Source of the DNA: Pseudomonas guariconensis
GTDB taxonomy: Bacteria; Pseudomonadota; Gammaproteobacteria; Pseudomonadales; Pseudomonadaceae
Direction: 5' to 3'
Length of the DNA: 64,000 nucleotides
NCBI RefSeq assembly: GCF_024127895.1
Contig: NZ_JAMYBK010000010.1
Location: forward strand, 80,893 to 144,892
Part shown: positions 59,400-64,000 of the stretch, in pieces
How positions within the stretch are numbered: position 1 is the stretch's first letter
How the letters are laid out: each line of letters opens with the position of its first letter
Program-made: the position numbers and the translations under genes
The notes under the pieces: model-generated
The model's input: only the letters and a program-made list of their open reading frames with translations
Told to the model about the DNA's origin: nothing
The model's database searches: none

Positions 59400-60281
59400 T
59401 CAGTGAACCACTGCCAACCACGGCAGGTAGGTGACCTTCAGCGCATAGCGCTGCTCCAGGGTGCGCAGCAAGGCCTGCGGGTCGTCCAGGTCGAACACGC
59501 CGCTGACCTCGAGCGCTGCCAGTTGGGTGTCGGGCAGCAGGATCCGCCCGTGCTGGTAGCGCTCCAGTTCGGCAAGCACCTGCCCCAAGGGCTTGCCATT
59601 GAAGATCAGCTTGCCACGCTGCCAGGCGGTCTGGGCCTGGGCATCCGGCGACACCGGCAGCGTCCTGCCGCCTACCGTAGCCTCGCCCTGAGCGAGCACC
59701 ACGCGGCTGCCGCTGGCCTCGCGCCGCACGCTGAACACCGCTTCGCCACCCTGTACGGGCGCACCTGCCGTCTCGACCACGAACGGGCGAGGGTCAGGCG
59801 CCGTTTCGAACAACGCCTCGCCCGCTTCCAGCAGCACCCGGCGTTCACGCTCGTTGAACGCCACGGACAGCGCGCTGGCGCTGTTGAGGGTCACTCGCGA
59901 ACCATCGGCCAGGGTGATGCTCTGCCGCTGGCCAATGCCGGTATGGTAGTCGGCCAGCCACACCGGCGCCTGCTGCCACCCGGTGTAGCCGGCCAAGGCC
60001 AGCACCACCGAAGCGGCGATACCGGCAAGCCAGCGGCGCTTGCGTGGTGCCGGGGCGGCTTCGAAAACCTGCGCACTCACCGTGTGACCGATATCCAGCC
60101 ACAGCGCCTCGGCCTCCCTGGCCGCTTCGGCATGGGCCGGGCTCAGTCGGCACCAGCGCTGGTAGCGCGAGCGGTCGGCGGCGCTGGCGTTGCCCGAATG
60201 CAGCAATACCTGCCAGTCGAGGGCATCGTCGGACAGGTCGCTGAGCGGTTGCGGCGTGGGCATGGTGAGGGCGTCAGTCAT
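59400..60281 (-). CDS. fecR: FecR-type anti-sigma / sigma regulator
   Basis: 293 residues. A cytoplasmic anti-sigma N-terminal part (residues 1-82, 'DALDWQVLLHSGNASAADRSRYQRWCRLSPAHAEA') is followed by one membrane segment (about 84-102). The periplasmic FecR domain ('GIGQRQSITLADGSRVTLNSASALSVAF') ends in an STN-like tail ('FNGKPLGQVLAELERYQHGRILL'). It receives the signal from the receptor's STN domain and controls the ECF sigma factor. Its ATG overlaps the fecI stop by eight bases. Confidence 0.9.
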   Translation of the reverse strand: MTDALTMPTPQPLSDLSDDALDWQVLLHSGNASAADRSRYQRWCRLSPAHAEAAREAEALWLDIGHTVSAQVFEAAPAPRKRRWLAGIAASVVLALAGYTGWQQAPVWLADYHTGIGQRQSITLADGSRVTLNSASALSVAFNERERRVLLEAGEALFETAPDPRPFVVETAGAPVQGGEAVFSVRREASGSRVVLAQGEATVGGRTLPVSPDAQAQTAWQRGKLIFNGKPLGQVLAELERYQHGRILLPDTQLAALEVSGVFDLDDPQALLRTLEQRYALKVTYLPWLAVVH

Positions 60282-60792
60282 GGTTGTGTTTGAGCCAGTC
60301 GCGGCAATGGCGCAACGCCTGGCCGATGTATTTTGCCACCATGCTCTCGGAAACGCCCAGCCGTTGTGCGATCTGCGCCTGGGTCAGGCCCTCGACGCGA
60401 TTGAGCAGCAAGGCCTGGCGGGCATTGCTGGACAACTGCAGCAGGGCTTCGTCGAGCATCTGCAGGCGCTCGCTGGCCAGCAGCACGGCCTCCGGTGCCG
60501 GTGCTGGGCACGGCACCTCACCTGCGTCGTCGCAGCCCTCATGATTGGCCGCCAGGCGCTGTTCGCGTCGCAGAGCATCGATCGCCAGGTTGCCGGCGAC
60601 CCGGAAGATGAAGCTGCGCGCATGCAGCACGGGGACGGCCTGCGCCTCGATCTTCACCAGCTTGAGGTAGGTCTCCTGGGCCACGTCGGCGGCACGCTGC
60701 CGGTCGCTCATGCGCCGGGTGAGAAACTGCAACAGGTCGTCGTAGTGCTCCTGGAAACTCGCCAGCAGACCAGACGCGGGAGACGTCAGCAT
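60274..60792 (-). CDS. fecI: FecI-type ECF sigma factor
   Basis: 172 residues with sigma-70 region 2 ('LLQFLTRRMSDRQRAADVAQETYLKLVKIEAQAVPVLHARSFIFRVAGNLAIDALRREQRL') and region 4 ('LLNRVEGLTQAQIAQRLGVSESMVAKYIGQALRHC'). Iron-starvation ECF sigma that should transcribe the downstream receptor gene when the siderophore is bound. A Fur-like site lies 40 bases upstream. Start at 60792; the ribosome-binding site is weak. Confidence 0.92.
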   Translation of the reverse strand: MLTSPASGLLASFQEHYDDLLQFLTRRMSDRQRAADVAQETYLKLVKIEAQAVPVLHARSFIFRVAGNLAIDALRREQRLAANHEGCDDAGEVPCPAPAPEAVLLASERLQMLDEALLQLSSNARQALLLNRVEGLTQAQIAQRLGVSESMVAKYIGQALRHCRDWLKHNHD

Positions 60793-60831
60793 GGAAGATG
60801 GATGGGCCAGTAAGAGAGATTATCGGGCGTT

Positions 60832-60850
60832 AATGAGAAACAGTATCTTT
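60832..60850 (-). promoter_or_regulatory. Fur-like box upstream of fecI
   Basis: AATGAGAAACAGTATCTTT resembles the Pseudomonas Fur box (AATGAGAATCATTATC type) with a few mismatches. It lies about 40 bases before the fecI start, where iron repression of such sigma genes is normally exerted. A weaker half-site, AAATGAGAAT, is at 59306-59315 before the receptor gene. Confidence 0.5.
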
Positions 60851-60927
60851 CATAAGGCCCGGTACTTTCAACGCCGCCGTGCATTTGCCACACTGCCAAC
60901 TCGCTTTCAACGCCAAGGCCCGCCTCC

Positions 60928-61404
60928 ATGACTGCTCGCCCTGCCCGTTTCTGGCTGATCCTGCTGCTTGCCTGCGCCCTCAATGCCTGCGCCCTGTTCC
61001 AGCCCCGCGACCCGCTGAACATCAGCGTGATCGGCATCGAGCCGCTGCCGGGGCAGGAGCTGGAAATGCGCATGGCGGTGAAGATTCGCGTGCAGAACCC
61101 CAACGAAACGCCCGTCGACTTCAACGGCATCGCCCTCAACCTGGAGGTCAATGGCCAACCCCTGGCCGCTGGTGTCAGCGACCAGCAAGGGCACATCGGC
61201 CGCTACGACGAGGCCGTGATCGTGGTGCCGGTTAGCATCACCGCATTCGCCGTGCTGCGCCAGGCCTATGGCCTGAGCCGACTGGATTCGTTGCAGGGGC
61301 TACCTTACGTATTGCGCGGCAAGCTGGCCGGCGGCCCGCTGGGCACCGTGCGCTTCACCGACAAAGGCAAGCTCGACCTGCCGGAGGCTGGCTTGGCCAG
61401 GTAA
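60928..61404 (+). CDS. LEA14/WHy-domain lipoprotein
   Basis: 158 residues with a lipoprotein signal peptide; the lipobox 'LNAC' gives the lipidated Cys near residue 21. A water-stress/hypersensitive-response (WHy, LEA type 2) beta-sandwich domain follows ('ISVIGIEPLPGQELEMRMAVKIRVQNPNETPVDFNGIALNLEVNGQPLAAGVSD'). Found in the envelope of many gammaproteobacteria and linked to desiccation or stress; no catalytic role is known. Divergent from fecI. Confidence 0.8.
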   Translation: MTARPARFWLILLLACALNACALFQPRDPLNISVIGIEPLPGQELEMRMAVKIRVQNPNETPVDFNGIALNLEVNGQPLAAGVSDQQGHIGRYDEAVIVVPVSITAFAVLRQAYGLSRLDSLQGLPYVLRGKLAGGPLGTVRFTDKGKLDLPEAGLAR

Positions 61405-61469
61405 GGCTACGGCGGGAAAGCGTTGCGGCGACCTTGCGTCCGCGCTCCTGCCCTGCCTATCGGCCGCTA

Positions 61470-61733
61470 TCAACGATTGGCGCTGGCAGCCGCCATCATC
61501 TTGTTGACTTCGCTACGCACCATGTTGGCGTATTCGGGTGGCGACAGGGCGTCCAGTTCGGCGCGCACCCATTCGGCCCACTTGCCTTTGCGCCGGGGCT
61601 TCTCGGCGATCAAGCGGCCGGCCTCGCCCTTGGCCTTGCCGAGATTGTTTTGCCAGAGCTCGAACAGCCGAGCTTTCTCCGCCTCGATCTGCGCCCGTTC
61701 CTCGAAGCTTCTGTTGGCCAGATTGAAACTCAT
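61470..61733 (-). CDS. Conserved small basic protein of unknown function
   Basis: 87 residues, charged and helical ('SFEERAQIEAEKARLFELWQNNLGKAKGEAGRLIAEKPRRKGKWAEWVRAEL'), with no signal peptide or membrane segment. It is typical of a small cytoplasmic Pseudomonas family without known function. Divergent from the DUF883 gene with a 126-base gap. Confidence 0.65.
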   Translation of the reverse strand: MSFNLANRSFEERAQIEAEKARLFELWQNNLGKAKGEAGRLIAEKPRRKGKWAEWVRAELDALSPPEYANMVRSEVNKMMAAASANR

Positions 61734-61859
61734 GGGATTACCTGCAACGTGAAAATGGACGCTATCTTACACCGTAGCGGCCGGTGGCCGGTACGCCGCT
61801 GCAACTTTCCCGAGGCACCGTTATCCATTGCTCTGACAACCCAGCGACGAGGACGTGTT

Positions 61860-62180
61860 ATGGCCAGGAAAACCACTGCGCAAGCCGACAGCGAACAGAT
61901 CAAGGACCAGGTGTTCAGCGAACTGCAGGCACTGATCGAGGAGTCCGAGCGGCTGCTCAACGACAGCGCCTCGCTGGTGGGCGAGGAAGCCGACACCCTG
62001 CGTGCCCAGATCAGCCTGAAGCTGCGCCAGGCCCAGCAGGCGACGAGCAAGCTGCGCGACAAGGCGCAACCGGTGGTGGAGGCCACCGAGGACTATATCG
62101 GCGGCCATCCGTGGCAGACCGTCGCGATCAGTGCCGGGCTCGGCCTGGTGGTGGGCCTGCTGCTGGGACGGCGTCACTGA
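61860..62180 (+). CDS. DUF883 (ElaB/YqjD-like) membrane-anchored protein
   Basis: 106 residues: a long amphipathic helix region (residues about 10-80) and a C-terminal membrane helix with the family ending 'HPWQTVAISAGLGLVVGLLLGRRH'. ElaB and YqjD are stationary-phase, inner-membrane proteins that bind ribosomes through the helical part. ATG at 61860 with GAGGA upstream. The frame is open far upstream, but family similarity begins here. Confidence 0.85.
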   Translation: MARKTTAQADSEQIKDQVFSELQALIEESERLLNDSASLVGEEADTLRAQISLKLRQAQQATSKLRDKAQPVVEATEDYIGGHPWQTVAISAGLGLVVGLLLGRRH

Positions 62181-62191
62181 TGTCCTAGGGG

Positions 62192-62806
62192 TCAGGCTGC
62201 CTGCAGTGGAACACCGCTGTGAAAGCGGAACTCCTGGTCAGGGGAGCGGATCAGTTCGGCTTCCGCTTCACGCACCTGCTCCACGACACGGGCGATGTCT
62301 GCCGCGTCTCCATACTGGTGGGCGAGCTTCAGGTAGCCCTGGTAGTGACGGGCTTCGCTTTTCAACAGACCGTGGTAGAAGGTACCCAACTCCTCGTCCA
62401 GGTGCGGCACCAGGGCGGCGAAGCGCTCGCAACTGCGGGCCTCGATGAAGGCACCGACCACCAGGGTATCGATCAGCTTGACCGGTTCATGGGCGCGCAC
62501 CAGACGCCGCAGGCCGGAAGCGTAGCGCCCCGCCGAGACCGGTCGTAGGGTGATGCCACGACGCTTCATCAGGCGCAGCACCTGCTCGTGGTGCACCAGT
62601 TCCTCACGGGCCAGGCGCGACATCATGTTGATCAGGTCAAGGTGGGTGTTGTACTTGGCGATCAGGCTCAAGGCCGTGCTGGCCGCCTTGAATTCGCAGT
62701 TCTTGTGATCGATCAACAGGGTTTCCTGGTCGGCGAGCGCTGCCTCGATCCAGGCATCAGGGGTACGGCAGCCCAGGAAGGCGTCGATTTCGGGAATCAG
62801 GGACAT
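62192..62806 (-). CDS. miaE: tRNA-(ms2io6A37) hydroxylase MiaE
   Basis: 204 residues, ferritin-like diiron fold. Glu and His ligands are visible in 'REELVHHEQVLRLMKRRG', 'FIEARSCERFAALVPHLDEEL' and 'SEARHYQGYL'. Hydroxylates the isopentenyl group of ms2i6A at position 37 of tRNAs reading UNN codons. Convergent with the DUF883 gene, 11 bases between stops. Confidence 0.92.
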   Translation of the reverse strand: MSLIPEIDAFLGCRTPDAWIEAALADQETLLIDHKNCEFKAASTALSLIAKYNTHLDLINMMSRLAREELVHHEQVLRLMKRRGITLRPVSAGRYASGLRRLVRAHEPVKLIDTLVVGAFIEARSCERFAALVPHLDEELGTFYHGLLKSEARHYQGYLKLAHQYGDAADIARVVEQVREAEAELIRSPDQEFRFHSGVPLQAA

Positions 62807-62961
62807 AAACTCACAGCTACACAGGCCAACGGCAGAACCGGCGATTATACCGGGGGCGGCGCCGATCGCCAGCAGCTATGCTTGATGCATGTCAAGCAGC
62901 ACCGTGCGGGACGCCGACTATAGTCAGACATTGGCCGTCTTTTCCCAAGGGAGCCCTGCCC

Positions 62962-63825
62962 ATGCAAGCCGTCCGCAGCATCCTCGTCGTTCTCGATCCC
63001 GAGCATGCCCATAGCCGGGCCCTGACCCGGGCCAAGCTCATTGCGGGTGTGACCGGTGCACGTCTGCACCTGCTGATGTGCGACAAGAAACAGGACCACA
63101 GTGCCCTGCTCAGCCTGCTCGCCAGCCAGTTGCATGACGACGGTTACGATAACGTCACCCAGGAACAGGCGTGGCATGACAGCCTGTACGAATCGATCAT
63201 CGCCGTACAGCAGGCCGAAGGTTGCGAACTGGTGATCAAGGAGCATCGTCCGGACAATCCGTTGCGCAAGGCCCTGCTGACGCCCGGCGACTGGAAACTG
63301 CTGCGCTATTGCCCGTGTGCGGTGCTGATGGTCAAGAGCGAGCGCCCCTGGACCGGTGGCGTGATCCTGGCGGCAGTGGATGTGGGCAACAACGATGAAG
63401 ACCACCGCCGCTTGCATGCCAGCATCATCGACCACGGTCATGCCATCGCCACCCTGGCCAAGGGTGAGCTGCACGTGGCCACTGCTCATCCTTCTCCCAT
63501 GCTGTCGGCGTCAGACCCGACCTACCAACTCTCGGAAACCATCGAGCAGCGTTACCGCGAAGCCTGCACGGCCTTCCAGGCCGAATATGGCATTGACGAT
63601 GAACACCTGCATATCGCCGAAGGGCCAGCGGACGTGCTGATTCCCTATAGCGAGAAGGCACTGGATGCGGTGGTGACCATCATCGGTACCGTGGGCCGGA
63701 CAGGCATTTCCGGTGCCTTGATCGGCAATACGTCGGAGGTGGTGCTCGACTCTCTGGAAGGGGATGTACTGGTCCTCAAGAGTGAAGAGGCGAGCGCACA
63801 CCTGGCGGAGCTGGCTCGGGGGTGA
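62962..63825 (+). CDS. Tandem universal stress protein (UspE-like)
   Basis: 287 residues made of two Usp domains: residues 1-130 ('RSILVVLDPEHAHSRALTRAKLIAGVTGARLHLLM') and 140-280 ('VILAAVDVGNND', ending 'VTIIGTVGRTGISGALIGNTSEVVLDSLEGDVLVLK'). The second domain keeps the ATP-binding type motif Gly-X2-Gly-X9-Gly-(Ser/Asn). Start at 62962, where the first domain begins; the longer frame overlaps the miaE promoter region. Confidence 0.85.
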   Translation: MQAVRSILVVLDPEHAHSRALTRAKLIAGVTGARLHLLMCDKKQDHSALLSLLASQLHDDGYDNVTQEQAWHDSLYESIIAVQQAEGCELVIKEHRPDNPLRKALLTPGDWKLLRYCPCAVLMVKSERPWTGGVILAAVDVGNNDEDHRRLHASIIDHGHAIATLAKGELHVATAHPSPMLSASDPTYQLSETIEQRYREACTAFQAEYGIDDEHLHIAEGPADVLIPYSEKALDAVVTIIGTVGRTGISGALIGNTSEVVLDSLEGDVLVLKSEEASAHLAELARG

Positions 63826-63894
63826 GTGCCCTTTTGTCAGCCGGAATATCGCCATAGGGATGGCGCCGCCAACCCCAGCCAGGCGCCAGAAAGA

Positions 63895-63930
63895 CAAAAC
63901 CCCTACCTGCTCGCGCAGATAGGGGTTTTG
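63895..63930. terminator. Bidirectional terminator between usp gene and 5S rRNA
   Basis: Arms CAAAACCCCTA (63895-63905) and TAGGGGTTTTG (63920-63930) with an inner CTGC/GCAG stem. Each arm gives a T/U run on one strand, so it can end the rRNA transcript (minus) and the stress-protein transcript (plus). Confidence 0.85.
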
Positions 63931-63940
63931 CGAAATGAAT

Positions 63941-64000
63941 CTTGACGATGACCTACTCTCACATGGGGAAACCCCACACTACCATCGGCGATGCATCGTT
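63941..64000 (-). rRNA. rrf: 5S ribosomal RNA, 3' part (runs out of the window)
   Basis: On the minus strand the last 60 bases read as the conserved 3' half of Pseudomonas 5S rRNA (CGATGGTAGTGTGGGGTTTC, then CCCCATGTGAGAGTAGGTCA). The rest of the rrn operon must lie to the right of the window. The terminator at 63895-63930 follows directly. Confidence 0.93.

Overview
The window looks like chromosomal DNA of a Pseudomonas, most likely of the P. putida group. The evidence is high GC with strong third-position G/C bias, a fused nuoCD in a complete 13-gene nuo operon, the local order aminotransferase / second EF-G / isocitrate lyase / nuo that I recall from P. putida, REP palindromes of the GCGGGCTTGCCCGC type, and a Pseudomonas-like 5S rRNA end at the right edge. 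No plasmid, CRISPR or complete prophage is visible.

Left end (1-9823): the distal eight genes of an alginate-type exopolysaccharide operon on the + strand. The order is K-E-I-J-F-X-L-G', not the canonical K-E-G-X-L-I-J-F-A. Periplasmic scaffold, outer-membrane porin, O-acetylation proteins and lyase keep their key residues. The last gene is an AlgG-like beta-helix protein whose catalytic DPHD motif reads DVRD. This is the most interesting system in the window: a second, alginate-like polymer locus probably making acetylated polymannuronate without guluronate. It resembles the epm cluster described in P. alkylphenolica.

9938-23138: housekeeping and accessory genes. These are a GNAT acetyltransferase, a DUF488 protein, a hotdog thioesterase, a GabP-type permease facing a LysR regulator and a class-III aminotransferase (AmaC-like), two small proteins, a second EF-G, a SulP transporter, a secreted subtilase with a Glu where the catalytic Asp should be, and a divergent short secretin-like protein.

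23139-41140: aceA with a long leader, then a degraded low-GC patch with a truncated short-chain dehydrogenase. After it comes nuoA-N (respiratory complex I), ending in a strong terminator.

41163-43143: scattered P2/phiCTX-like phage relics. They are an Ogr zinc-finger regulator, a CI-type repressor, and a tightly overlapped minus-strand operon of an HTH-only LuxR protein, a GpL-like head-completion protein and a holin-like membrane protein.

43381-63825: a TonB receptor, PerM-type permease, TrhP tRNA-modification protein, a copper-linked DUF411 protein preceded by a CopR-like box, small membrane and hydrolase genes, DinB, a ZapE-like ATPase, a PQQ-type sugar dehydrogenase, an agmatinase-family hydrolase with a polyamine-binding protein and LysR regulator, a FecI-FecR-receptor iron set with a Fur-like site, stress/envelope proteins, MiaE and a universal stress protein. 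The window ends inside a 5S rRNA gene on the minus strand.
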